NCBI GenBank assembly: GCA_964035545.1
Contig: OZ037773.1
Span: 7,367,251 to 7,431,250, forward strand
Length of the DNA: 64,000 nucleotides
Direction of reading: 5' to 3'
Source: Bugula neritina
Lineage: Eukaryota > Bryozoa > Gymnolaemata > Cheilostomatida > Bugulidae
The notes beneath the pieces are model-generated. The model saw only the letters and a list, made by a program, of their open reading frames with translations. It was not told the DNA's origin and made no database searches. Shown here piece after piece: positions 36,601-48,800 of the stretch. The position numbers and the translations under genes are program-made. How positions within the stretch are numbered: the stretch's first letter is position 1; every line of letters starts with the position of its first letter.

Positions 36601-39600
36601 ATGGTGGTATGGAAATAAGCTGTATGTTGTAAGATTAGTGTCAAAGGAAGTACCATAGGCTTGTATCTGATTCTAATTGCATAATAAGTGAAACAACCTC
36701 AATCTGCATAACTTGACAAATAACCATAGATTATAACAACACCAGTTGAAAGAGGAACTTACACTAACCAGTAATGAAAAACTCACGCAAGTTTATAGTC
36801 ACCATCCCTGTGAGAAACCCCTGACTGAAAGGGTTTTTGTTAAATCAAGTTAAGGACTTATTCAGATGAGGCACAGGAGCAATTAAGATTGGATGCTCTT
36901 CCTAACACCACTAATGACCTTCACTGGGGTTCTAACCCATGACTTTGTGATTACTAAGCCAGATGCTCTAACCCCCTAGACCGCAGCTGCTCCAGTAATG
37001 ATTCTACAATAATAATATGCAGATAGTAACTAACCAAAACCGTACAAGACTTCACACCATGTTACACCACATTACCTCTATATAGGCACAGTCATGGAGG
37101 AATATTTATAGACCACGTTCTTTAATATTATTAAGAATTTTTTTTTGGACACGGGGTTCAAATTTGCGGGAAAACATAAATTCTTTTGCTGCCTTTCTAA
37201 TGTAGAACACCGCCTTTTCAATTTCTCCATCAATGCACCTGTCTCACTACTATCAGGAATGATAAGGTCATTAGGATAAAACTAGTAAGATTTACTTCTG
37301 CAACTCCAACTGTTCCTCGGATTAGATACTTTTTATAACAGAATAATCTGATGACATCAAAATGAATGTAATTATGTGCTTATCTGGAATCAGTGCATTA
37401 CATCACATTAGTTATGCAATAGTAATCTTATTCAACCTACTTAGTTGTTACATTGGGCTATCTTTTCCTCTATGGTAGTAGAAGAGTAAGTAGTGACATA
37501 TTCAGACAGACAAGTAGTTGTGATGGAAAAACCTTGACCCAGACAAGTGATTGTCGACCAATAGGTTGCCAATATAGGATCAGATTGATAAGGTTTCATT
37601 GTCGACCATGTGGTGAAAACTATTTAGTGATGGTTTAGTCTGACAGAGGTATAATTGCTGGACTGTGCTTTACTCTAGGTGACCAATTGATTACATCAGG
37701 TCTCAGTTTTACCTAGCCCCAGGTCTCCGCTGTAGCTAACCTCAGGTATTCTCCAGGTGTTAGCTGTATATAATATTTAATGTTCTGAACTTTGCTACTC
37801 AATGTTTTACAGGAAGTGCTGAGGTTATAAAGCCAGTGAGCTCCTTACCTCACCTCAGGTCTCTCAGGTTACACGATTCGCTTAAGGAACTCAGTAATCC
37901 GTTCTACATGAGACAGAGTTACAAAACTGAATTACTGAAACTCCTGCATAATCTTAGAGAACTTGACGGGGAGGTGGTGAAGGGACCCGGTAAGTTAGCA
38001 TGATTATGTCTCCTAGGACCTAAGTCTATTCAATCTTATCAGCTACCAGCCTGTTCATCAGACTTTAGGTAAAAATAGCACAAATGGAAAAGTTGGTAAA
38101 AAATAGCACAGTAAAAATGGCGCAGGTAATAATGGCACGGCTGGAAAAGTAGGTAAAAATGGCACACTGTTGTTAAACTTTTCCAAACTCAAACCCCAAA
38201 TTCAAACCCCCAACCCCAATATTGAAAAGATGTGTTATTTTTACCTAATTTTCCAGTTGTGCCATTATTACCTGTGCCGTTTTCACTGTGTCATTTTTAC
38301 CTGTGCTATTTTTACCGGACACCCATCCATCAACGCAACAGATTTAAGATTATAGTTTTGGAATTTTGCATCTAAAAAGTATGAAATTCTTCAACTCATC
38401 AACTGTAGATGGTTTATTCAAAGGGGAGGTGATGTGTGAATCATGGATTCTCTTGCAGCTGTGGGGAAATGTTATGTAATGCTTTAAGGGTGGTGATGTC
38501 ATAATAGATTTTTTGTTTCCTTTTTCCCATAGCAGAGATTCAGCTAGTCTAAGTATTTATAGCCTATGGGTGTGCAGGTAATATTTTGACATAAATGATA
38601 GTTAAGTTGGTTTTAAATTTAAGTTAATTAATAGTTAAGCATAGCTAATTGCATTTTTTGTTTTGAATCCTGTATATTCCAATATATTTTTAAGTTATAA
38701 AAACATACATCAAAATTGTAAACCTGCCAATAGTGTTCATCAAGACGATGGTTTTTCATAATTTATAATAAAGTTGTCTACTCCTTATTTTGGCAAACAA
38801 CTCCGTAATATTTCATGCACAGTTTCTGTGTGTAGCTAACAGTTTTAGGAGTATATATTGAAAGATGGCAGAATTGGTATTATACATACATTACCTGTGA
38901 ACTCACCGTGGTGTAAGGTCTTTTCACGTGGGTGGTCTTATCACACCATGGGGCACCATCTTATAGCACAGTGGGAGGTCTAAGATCATGATAACATGAC
39001 AAAATAAACAAACTTATGAGATATATTAATTATATAAACCAATATTGACCAATAGTACAAGATTCTCTCAATTCTTCTCAAAATATTTAAAAAATTAATA
39101 CTTGTTGTGTTTTCAAAATATGTAGATATGTATGTTTATTGTCGCAGACTGAAAGAAAATAGCAATGTGAAAACGTTATATCATAATTTATAAGTTGCAA
39201 GTGAAAATATAAGTCAAATTTATGCTGGGTTTTTATACCAGTCTAAAAAGTTAGCTATTGTGTAGTAGCCATAATCATTGTGGAAACAGCATAATATAGC
39301 TAGCATAGCTGTGATGATACATAAAAAGCTATAATGAATTAGGAAACGCTTTCCCAGCTCATGTAATGTCCCAACAATACTTATTTTATTTTACCTTATT
39401 TTGTAATATTCTGAAATAATATAAATTATTATGTTTAAGTTAATTAGTAGAATTATATAAAACGAAACTCATTTTAACATCTGCTACCAGTATGTATACT
39501 ATGATGGTAGATAGATAAAGTGTGAAAAGGGTGTGCCTTTTATTCCCTATCTCTGTCAATTACTTACCAAATATCTGTCAAACTAGCCGTTATTTACTTT

Positions 39601-40127
39601 GAAACAGGCTCTGAAGTTTTTAAGCTTATGGCAGACATGGAGAGAGAATTGGGTCACAATTCAGCCAATCAGGAGTTTCCTAATCCTGTATCTAGTCATT
39701 CATTGGCTGATCCAGCTGAAATGTTTACTGTGAAACCGAGAGAACTTTCGAATGGCGACAAGCTGATTGAAGAGGAATACAAGTGTGTTTGTTTATTCAA
39801 TTTGGAGTTTAAGTAAAATTTTAAATAATTTTTAAAAAAGTTTAAAAGTGTATATTTTCTTTTTCTAACGTGCATAGTTTGGGTACCTCATTACCACCTC
39901 CTTGTTTTGCTACTAGAGGCTAAGCATTTCTGTATGTTGTTAGTAGCTTATCTCAGGCTAAGAGAATAATGTGATTAGACAACTCCAAGTGAATTTGGAG
40001 TTGTTTACCCACATTATTATCCTATTTTTTTAGTAAAAGTGTTGAGCTTTGTGCTGCCCTGAGTGAAAGAAGCACTAAACTGATAGCCCAGGCAGAAAGG
40101 AAGCTAAAGGCCCAAGAGAAGGTCTGA
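33644..40127 (+). CDS. LRRC61: LRRC61-type leucine-rich repeat protein
   Basis: Five exons: 33644-33782, 35807-35986, 37813-37989, 39608-39782 and 40034-40127. They join in frame to 254 codons plus TGA; human LRRC61 is about 259 residues. The N-terminal block has LQLLKSVSNEFDVESIHTIS. Leucine-rich repeats follow: GCCLGLERLDLSFN, LLTLDVSANRIASLNGM and LEKLNAAGNLLG. The LRR cap region reads LRSLRLHDSLKELSNPF, LLHNLRELDGE and GSEVFKLMADMERELG. The end, YNKSVELCAALSERSTKLIA, is a short charged helix matching the vertebrate C-terminus. Each diagnostic block lies in the same order as in LRRC61, and the exon phases agree. The fold is a small LRR solenoid for protein binding; no molecular function is established. 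A pyrimidine-rich TGTTTTAG lies just before the ATG, suggesting a 5' untranslated intron or trans-splicing. Poly(A) candidates cluster at 40512-40540. Confidence 0.93.
33783..35806 (+). other. LRRC61 intron 1
   Basis: The 2.0 kb intron contains one relatively long open frame on the opposite strand (34741-35235), listed separately. Nothing else is recognised. Confidence 0.6.
34741..35235 (-). CDS. Unrecognised 164-codon antisense ORF in LRRC61 intron 1
   Basis: An uninterrupted frame starts MQEKLILNIVYPVSF and ends KETSIKVN. It is the longest non-repetitive open frame in the window that does not belong to one of the four genes, and its middle is less AT-rich than its surroundings. The composition is protein-like (Lys/Thr/Ser, several Trp), with no transmembrane segment or motif I can name. 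It may be a nested single-exon gene, a decayed retrocopy or transposon fragment, or chance. I infer no function. Confidence 0.25.
   Translation of the reverse strand: MQEKLILNIVYPVSFISEYFTMLEYKEGKKLTPPTKDRSSYREAQQVGQWTAELGEPTQDLTRSVIRSCHTSHIHVYKIKWSIDQQMTFLMPTFVKVKTSLAENRCDIPDVRNSHRVIPVTLVSNLYLLHIHQLTGKKKTLCADNSSQWVVCTYVVKETSIKVN
36778..36828. repeat. Dispersed repeat (inverse of 23205-23258)
   Basis: ACTCACGCAAGTTTATAGTC then ACCATCCC is the near-exact reverse complement of the segment in bZIP intron 3. A SINE-like copy follows within 20 bp, so the two may form one composite element. Confidence 0.6.
36846..36993 (-). mobile_element. tRNA-derived SINE-like copy
   Basis: The minus strand reads GCGGTCTAGGGGGTTAGAGC then ATCTGGC (A-box region), and GTCATGGGTTAGAACCCC (degenerate B-box). 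A body with GGAAGAGCATCCAATC and AATTGCTCCTGTGCC follows. The body matches 12073-12207 closely. The tRNA-like head has drifted too far to be a functional tRNA. Confidence 0.7.
37083..37242. mobile_element. Palindromic MITE, copy 3
   Basis: The ends TAGGCACAGTCATGGAGGAA and CAATTTCTCCATCAATGCAC then CT are degenerate versions of the same terminal inverted repeats. The internal part GCCTTTCTAATGTAGAACAC also matches copies 1 and 2. Confidence 0.7.
38068..38316. mobile_element. 249-bp fold-back element
   Basis: The left arm (38068-38167) and right arm (about 38230-38316) are inverted copies. Each is itself made of GGTAAAAATGGCACA-like subrepeats (GGTAAAAATAGCAC, GCAGGTAATAATGGCAC), around a C-rich centre (AAACCCCCAACCCC). 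It lies in LRRC61 intron 3. The structure resembles a fold-back transposon or a palindromic MITE. Confidence 0.7.
39965..40018 (+). repeat. Two-part stem-loop just upstream of LRRC61 exon 5
   Basis: The inner stem ACAACTCCAA/TTGGAGTTGT (39979-39988 with 39995-40004) is perfect with a 6-nt loop. An outer stem AATAATGTG/CACATTATT (39965-39973 with 40010-40018) is also perfect. The hairpin ends 15 bp before exon 5, directly before its polypyrimidine tract. Confidence 0.75.
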
Positions 40128-41037
40128 TGGAAAAATAGTAAATACATCAAGTAGGCAGTTGGAAGCATGAGGTCTAAGGCTATGAGGTCTGGGGCTATGA
40201 GGCTAGCTGTATTGTGACTTGGTGGCTTTAATTTTATGTTTCCATGGAGACTCGTCAAATCTGGTGCTACTGCAACAGTCTATAGAATCAACTAGAAAAG
40301 CTTTTGAAGTTTTCTCCTGAAAGGCTAGTTTAGAGTCTTAGGGAACATGCTGTATGTTTGAATTCTTGAAATCGCCATAATTGTTAGATGACTAAATGTC
40401 ATTTTTTGGTGAATATTTTTTATTTACAATATCCATTTGGTTAATTTTCTTATCAACCAATTTTCTCAAGTTTTTATATAAAATAATTCCTTGAAATAGT
40501 GCTATGTATGAAATAAAAAATGAATAAATAATAAATAAACAATATGTACAGAGATTGTAAAATATTAATGCGATAATTGTCTTTCATGACTAGTAGTAGG
40601 ACAACTTCCACATGATACACTTTCTTCTTATAACTTGAGGGTAGTATTTTATATAAATTATGAGCTATATACAAGGTCTTTGTCATTATATACAAAATAA
40701 TATCTAGAACTAAATTCTATAAAAAATAACTGAGAGAGAGAATCTACAAATGTGTTGTAACCACCATTAACCCTGAAATGTCTTTAAATGTCTGGTTGTA
40801 ATTGTACGGTGAATAATAGCTAGAAACCTGGCAATGTTATTGAAATGTAAAAGCAGTGGTTCATATATAGCATAGAGCTCAATGACTATAGCACCTTTAC
40901 AAAGGTCAAGGTTGACGTATATGCTGGCTGTGCTCATGATTTGTATCAGCAACCAGCAGTTTTCCATGTATTTAGTGCAAAGGAGCTTTACTCTTGCAAC
41001 ATCTGCTATTGGTATGACGTCTGTCTGTCTGTTCGTT
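40128..41037. other. Convergent 3' region of LRRC61 and neurexin
   Basis: Only 910 bp separate the two stop codons. Plus-strand AATAAA motifs lie near 40512-40540, and a minus-strand AATAAA (TTTATT on plus) lies near 40419. If both are used, the two transcripts overlap at their 3' ends by about 100 nt. No coding sequence is supported here. Confidence 0.5.
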
Positions 41038-42813
41038 TCATACGTACCACTCTTTGCTGTCAGCTCGTCTGTTCAAACTGCTGACAGGAAGTGTAGCGTC
41101 TGCTGTCGAACTGCCCGCCCTATATTCTTTGATGTCCAGCCTCAGATCATCGTCAACAGAGCAGCTGGGGCGGTGCTGGGGCGTGGCCGGGTAGCTCTCT
41201 TGCTGCTTGCGAGTTAGCCGATATATTATCACTCCTATGCATATGGCCGTCACCAGTGCCGCCCCACAAATCCCTGCTATTAACGGTAAGTTCTTCTGAA
41301 GGTCAAAAGGCCTGAAAGATAAAAAGAATAAGTTTGGTTGTTCATTAAACGGAATGTTTATTAGTTGAAACCACAACTAAAAATTTAACTTTCTAGTTTG
41401 TATTCAGTGTTGGCTAGCTAAACTATTAATAGAACCTAAATTATGTTGTCTGCTAACCAATGTTAACTGTATATTACCAGTTAAGACTTGGGGCTTAATT
41501 TGGATTGTACTTCACACAAGGACATGCACACCAAAGAATGCCATGTTAAACAATACCTAGATTTTACTAGAAACTTCTGTTCTCATTTTTTATAGAATAT
41601 AATATTATGTTTGTTGATTGTTCCTCACGTAAAAACTGGCAGCTTATGAAAAATACTTATCATGAACACAGCGAGCCTATGACAAACCCTACAAGCATAT
41701 CTACTCAAATCAATTGACTGTTTCATATGTATGTAAACTACAAACCCGTCTGCTGTAGCCAGAGACTGCATTTCACGCTCAACTGGCAATGTTGTTCGTC
41801 TCCGCACAGTTGTCTGCTCAGCTGGTCTGGAAAAACTCTCCCCTTTAGTCGCATCCGGTTTTTCTGTCTGAACAGAAACGTCTTCTGACCAGTTTAAGAG
41901 AGGAGATGGGTTGGTGACTCTGCAAAATGACGTTGAATTTGAAGGACTAGAGAATCTGGCAAGAGTGAGCAGTGCTAGCAAGATTTTGTTTTGTTCAATC
42001 AGTGCTTGAGTTTAGCTATCTACTAGAAGCAATGTATTTGTGCAGCCAATCAACTATCAGACAAAGCATAAGAATTGTTTGCTCCTGAATTGAAGCAGCC
42101 GACAATTTTTAAACTGATGATTGTTACAAAGTGAAAATGAGGGGTAAAAGATGACACTTATGATATATAGAGGTCTCTTTCTCATACCATGAGTTTGCTA
42201 AAATCATACTTGGTGAAAGATTTCAATAGTATCTGCAGTATGTAAGCAATAATATTTGCACTCCTCTAGTTTCTGCTACTATTTGCTTAATAAGGTGAAA
42301 TATTAACAACCCTAAACTTTCAATAAGCAAACTGTCCCATTTGTTTTGCAAATGCATTAAAAATCAATACTAAACATATAAGATATACTTATTTGATCCT
42401 ATAGTTATTATGCATGCACACAAGACACTGTAAATAGATAATTGTAGCGTGCACCCATCAGGTGCTGAATGCCTAGATATATTGGATGGAGTTGTCCCCT
42501 CAGCTTAATATGGTAATTCCAAGTGTTCCAGATAATTATTAAGCGAGTGAAACACTTTTACTTTATAAGTTTGAAGCTAATTAATAACTAATGTTAGTTT
42601 CCATAACAGACATACCTGGCTGGAACTTTCTCCGAAACAACTATTTTAGTAGTGATGAGGTCATCACTTCCAGTATCCTCGTTGCAGAAGTCAGGATCCA
42701 CTGCCCCACTTTGACATGGGGAGACAACAGCTCCAGAAGATGGCAGTATAATATCATCTTCAATTGTCATTTCATAATCTTCTTCCTCATTTTGCATTCT
42801 CAGCTGCAACTCA
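41038..42813 (-). CDS. NRXN: Neurexin exons 21-23: stalk, transmembrane helix, cytoplasmic tail
   Basis: Exons 42813-42616, 41919-41746 and 41311-41038. The stalk has an acidic segment (NEEEDYEMTIEDDIILPSSG) and a cysteine pair, PCQSGAVDPDFC, comparable to the conserved stalk loop of other neurexins. A Thr/Ser/Arg-rich part follows. The membrane segment is NLPLIAGICGAALVTAICIG then VIIY. The tail starts RLTRKQQESY (the protein 4.1-type juxtamembrane region) and ends ADSKEWYV, a class II PDZ ligand where vertebrates have EYYV. The donor at 41745 (GG|GTTTGT) is weak and chosen because it alone restores phase 2 cleanly, so that boundary is less certain. Confidence 0.88.
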
Positions 42814-45800
42814 CTACAAGAACACAAGTGCGACTCTGAAATCTATATCTGACTAAAAGATATTATGTATATTATAAACTGTTGTGGTATGGAACTTGAA
42901 GCAAACTACTTCAATATGCATAATCATTTATTTATTTTTCAATAATACTAAAATTCAGATCTATCTCATGTAACTGTTTTTCTTGAGAAAAAAGGCAATT
43001 CTATTTATAAAGAAAATTTTATAAATTTATTACAAAAATAAAACGATTAGAAGTCCAAATGTATAAGGCAAGGTACATGTGAATAATTTTAATTCTGTAA
43101 GAATGTATTAAACTTAACTCTATCATTATTTTATTGGTTATACATTTGTTCATGTATACTTTATGATATTGAAACGCATGTCGTACAGCGCCTGCATGAA
43201 TTACATAAGTCACATTCAGTTACCAGGAGCAGCTGTACTGAGTTTGTAGAAGCTTTTGGCCAAAGAGGAGTCTTTCAAGCAAATTCATATAATTTGTTAT
43301 AAAATGTAGATGCATAACAAAGTTTTCTTGTTCTTTAATGCTGTGTTTTATAAATTTTTTAATATTTCAAGACTATATGTGCTTTGCTAGTGGAAAATAA
43401 TAAAATTCATCTCAAACTTTCTAGGAAAAATGTTATAATGTATTTTTTAGTTTTGTTCAGTTTTGCCTTTTTATACAAGTATTTTTAGACAGATCTTAAG
43501 CTCTTGAAAGTATTAAATCATAAAAATATGCTGTTGAATGTAAAATTCTTCAGATATAGCAATTTTAGAAGATATCGTATAAACATACACCCAGTAGGCC
43601 TATGTTGCAAGTATTCAGGACATAAAATACTGTCAATCGATCCTTTTGTTACAGCAAACTCTAGTTTTGACGATAGCCTTCCTCTTAGTTAACTATAACA
43701 ATTATGAGAATAACCTAAACACCATCTCCCTACCTGTCATCAAGGTCGGCTAAAACGGCGTCCCCCTGAATAGTGATACTTGGATGATTAGACTTTGCTA
43801 AGTCCAACACTTTGATAGAGTTGAAGGTGAGCCCTGAGATTAGCCCGAAGAAAGGATGGCTGAAGGAACCAGTTTCCGTTAGGTCAAGGCCTATTGACAA
43901 CTTGTCCATGCTGTTGAATACAGTCAGCCGGTCTTCTGCAAGCACATAACTACTGATACAGAAACATGTGGAGATAAACCTTGTTGGTGAATATTTGTAA
44001 CATTTACTATTTGAGCCGTTAAGATGTCACTACAAGATTCAGAAACTGGTTTGATGGTAAAATATTATATGAAGTTTCAAATAAAAATCTTGATGATTTA
44101 TTGCCTACAATTCATCTGAGAATGTGTGAGAATGTGTGAGAGTGTGTGAGAATCTGCAAAAGTCTGTGAAAAGTCTATGAGAGTCTTGGTTATATAGTGA
44201 GAAAAATGAACTTTTACTTAAATAATGTTGGAAACATGTCTTAAAGATTTTATGAATCTCAAAGCGAGTACAACCGAATACTTTTCTCCTCGTTACTTAT
44301 GGTCTTGCTACGACTTAACCCACTACCCCAGCCCAACATGTGCCATAGTAGCTGCATGAAAGCCTTTAAACACTAAACTGTGGTTGCCTTGGGAAAGACT
44401 AATAAACTAAAATATTACATTAGGTATGCACATGATGTTTGTGAGGGCTGAACCAACTATTAAATATACAGTGCAACTATACAGGTGCAACCTTTAAAAT
44501 TCTACTACTTAAATAAAACACAAATCTACACAACATCAATACAGGAAATCACTATATCTCGAACAACAGAGATAGTTAAGTTTTTGTGTCAGAGTATTAC
44601 AACATGTTTACAACTTAGAAGAGTACCTGACTGCAAGCTGGTGACTGTGACTAGATAAAGAACAGTTATAACTTATATTACATTGAAAACTATACAGTAG
44701 GTAATGTTTATCCAGATTTCATGGCAAGTTTGAAACTTTTTTCCCAGTATTAGTAAAGCTAGTTGATTGCATGAATTTAGTTTTTTACTTTTTAAATGGA
44801 AATAATTGATTTGTATTCTCAGCAAAACACTGTTAGCCAATAGGTATCTCGAAAACCTTTCATACAAAACACGTGTCTAATGTAAACTCATTAGTGTTCA
44901 GTTTAGGTTAAAGCTTTTTTATGACTAAGGTGCATTTGGAATTACATGATTTTTGGTAAAAAGATGCAAAAACACCTTTGAAAAATATTGAGATTGACCA
45001 AATTTACTACTCATCAAAAATAAGTCCCACTATATAGGGATATGGGATATAGAGATATAGGGGTATAGGGATATAGGGATATAGGGGTATAGAGATATAT
45101 AGGGATATAGGATAGCAAATCTGTCACTGGCATACATTGTGTGAGGTTGAATGTTTTCTAACAGAGTTTTTTAAATAGTTATGTTTTTGGGCATCATAGA
45201 ATCATGCACTATTACATTGTAAAAACATTCTGATGATAGGAACCAGTAAAATTTAAATTTTTCGTAACTCTAATATAGAAAATTCTAATGGCAGAAGCCT
45301 TTTAATGGTTAGCAGAGAAAATAATATAAAACAACAACATCTTACTTTTTGGATTAACGGAGACTTCTGGATGATTATCAATCTTTAGGGTGGCGTTGCC
45401 TCCACTTCTGGTGAATACAATCACATGGTATTTCCCATCATTTACCAGGTGCTTAGAGTCAAAGAGAGAACGACTCCTTGTGCCAACATTGAATACAGCT
45501 TTTACCATGCCATCCTGCAATGCATAAGCCTATAGAATTACCTCACAAGCAAAACATCATAGTTTACACAGTAAATGATTTAGCGCAATTACTTACACAA
45601 ATTACATATTATTCATGTCAGTATTGTAACAGACTTTTAACCAACTGTAAGTTACAATTAAAAGTTCTGTTCAAACTTTCCGTATAACAATATGCAAAGT
45701 CCAAAGTATTGCAGATGAAATCAGAGGTAAAGACAAAAGAAAGGAGATCAAGAACAAAAGTTGGTTTTAGATAAAATACGGTTCTCGTATGGCTGCTTAG

Positions 45801-48800
45801 TAGCTCAGTAAATATTAACTAACTAAACTCCTAGTCAACAACTGCAAACTTGAACTTAATATAAGAAAAAATTGTATTTCAACCATTAATTTGCGGATTT
45901 ATTTCTCAAAATCATGAAAAAAATTATTCTTGTGATTTAGTTCGGTTTAAAGAAATATCTACAATTCTGATGCAAAAATTAAATAGAATAAAGATTAGCT
46001 TTCATTGCATTGTTAAGCATATGCTATACTATTATCTATCTGCAAATTACACTACCTCTTACCATAACTGAAACTTCTAGCCTGTCTGCAGAGTTTACAG
46101 ATGTGAGTCTGAAGAGTAAAGCTCTTTTTTGAGCAAAAGTCATTAGACCAAAGGCTAAAGTATCCTCAGTACTGTCTGGCTGTGGATATGGGAAGGTATA
46201 GGTAACCAACCCGCCTGCTATATTCCCAAATTGATATGTTGTTCCGTCTATATATATAAAGGGAAGACAACTGTGTTGAAGTTTTCATGCAAGTTCTATT
46301 ACTATATTGTAATGGAAGTTGATATTTATTACATTGCATTAGTAAAGTTTATGGTACAATATAGCTTTTAAATTGAAGCTCTATAGTACTTCTAAATAAA
46401 TTTCAAGAAATTATTGGAATAATAGTTGTTAAAATTGGTTTAACTTTTCTCAATACTTACAATTTCAGCATTATAAAAACTATAATGAATTTTATCATAA
46501 TTGCATTTGTTTTTCCATTCATTACTGTTGCAAGTGTTTTTAAACAGCATGCAGCTAGATTTCCCTTTTGTTTGCAAAAGGCTAGACTAAGTTCACAAGC
46601 GATTCACAGCACAACTTGAGGGGCTCACACTCACCGTAACTGCAAGTTGGCCCTGTGAAGGAGGTCAGCTGGCAGTTACATGATATGGTTGGCCAATTCT
46701 CCATGCAGGTACCTCCATTCTTACAGGAGTCCACTTCACATGTCTCTGAGTCTACACACACAATATTGTAGAAACTGAGGCTATTTTAAATAAATGGTAT
46801 CTACCCAATGGCAAACAGCAATTGCTATTCTATGGCTTTAAATGCATCAGGTGTGTAGTGTAGCAATATTACATATGCTGAAATGTTTTACTAAAAATAA
46901 TTTTACAAGGAGAGATATACATGTATATAATATAAAAACCGTAGAATGAAAATAGTGCAGATAATAGAAAAGAAATACTATCAATGCTATGGGTTTTTCC
47001 CAAATATTTATTAGTAAATTACTGCCCCTGTCTTTACAAAGTAATATTCCTAACACTGTTTATATTACTAACACTTCAACACTACTTATATTACTAACAC
47101 TTCAACACTGTTTATATTACTAACACTTCAACACTGTTTATATTACTGACACTTCAACATTCAACTGGTTTACATACCGAAACAACCACTGATAAGTTTG
47201 TGTTTGTTGCCATTTCCTGCACTGATTAGGTCAGGTTGAACCCCATTGATGTCTAGAGATGCCAAACAGCCGACAAACCCATGAGGTGCTTTGATCGTAG
47301 TTGGAAGTCGAGCATACATATCACTAGCCACACCAGCCACGTACACTGGGCTGTTTAGCTGGAATTGCTTGCTCTTGATTGGCTTGAAATAAATCAATAA
47401 ATTCCGTAATGCTATGTCAAGTATTTTGAAATAACATAAAGTTGTGGCACACTTATTGTACATTTTACTAAAAAGCTGAAACTAAAAATTAATTTGGAAA
47501 AATATTCAACACATCGATGTATTGTTTTCAACGTGCCGTAGTTTCTTTATACTACTAGTTATAAGTAGTGAGGATATAGAAATTGAGTAGAGTGAAAAGC
47601 CTTGACTAATTTGGTAAAGCTTAGAAGCTTTTCACAATTCTACTGAAATATAGATACTAGATAGGCTGTAAACATTGTATAGAGCAGAGGCTAACCTCGG
47701 CATTGGCGTACTTTACATCATCAACTATTAGGTAGTAACTGCCGTCACTCAGCCTCATTATGACCACATCATGCCACTTCCTGTCATTTAGGGTATCGGA
47801 AGATTCTGTTTCGATCATACCAGTAGCTCCTTGTATGCTGTATATGTAGCGCAGAGCCCCCTATAGTGTACATTACATTGTATGTTACATAACATTGTAC
47901 CGATAACTTCTTGTATGCTGTATATGTAGCGTAGAGCCCCCTATAGTACATTACATTGTATGTTACATAACATTGTACCGATAACTTCTTGTATGCTGTA
48001 TATGTAGCGTAGAGCCCCCTATAGTACATCCCATTGTATGTTACATAACATTGTACCGATAACTTCTTGTATACTGTATATGTAGCGTAGAGCCCCCTAT
48101 AGTACATCACATTGTATGTTACATAACATTGTACCGATAACTTCTTGTATGCTGTATATGTAGCGCAGAGCCCCCTATAGTACATCACATTGTATGTTAC
48201 ATAACATTGTACCGATAGCCCCTTGTATACTGTTACTGTAGCGTAGAGCCCCCTATAGTACATTACATTGTATGTTACATAACATTGTACCGATAGCCCC
48301 TTGTATACTGTATATGTAGCGTAGAGCCCCCTATAGTACATCACATTGTATGTTACATAACATTGTACCGATAACTTCTTGTATGCTGTATATGTAGCGT
48401 AGAGCCCCCTATAGTACATCACATTGTATGTTACATAACATTGTACCGATAACTTCTTGTATACTGTATATGTAGCGTAGAGCCCCCTATAGTACATCAC
48501 ATTGTATGTTACATAACATTGTACCGATAGCCCCTTGTATACTGTTACTGTAGCGTAGAGCCCCCTATAGTACATTACATTGTATGTTACATAACATTGT
48601 ACCGATAGCCCCTTGTATACTGTATATGTAGCGTAGAGCCCCCTATAGTACATCACATTGTATGTTACATAACATTGTACCGATAACTTCTTGTATGCTG
48701 TATATGTAGCGTAGAGCCCCCTATAGTACATCACATTGTATGTTACATAACATTGTACCGATAACTTCTTGTATACTGTATATGTAGCGTAGAGCCCCCT

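Larger units (their letters stand above)
35987..37812 (+). other. LRRC61 intron 2
   Basis: The 1.8 kb intron holds a dispersed repeat (36778-36828), a SINE-like copy (36846-36993) and MITE copy 3 (37083-37242). No coding exon is seen. Confidence 0.65.

Noticed and set aside
40882-41217. 111-codon plus-strand ORF
   Set aside because: It lies antisense to the last neurexin exon, whose frame and EWYV end are strongly supported.
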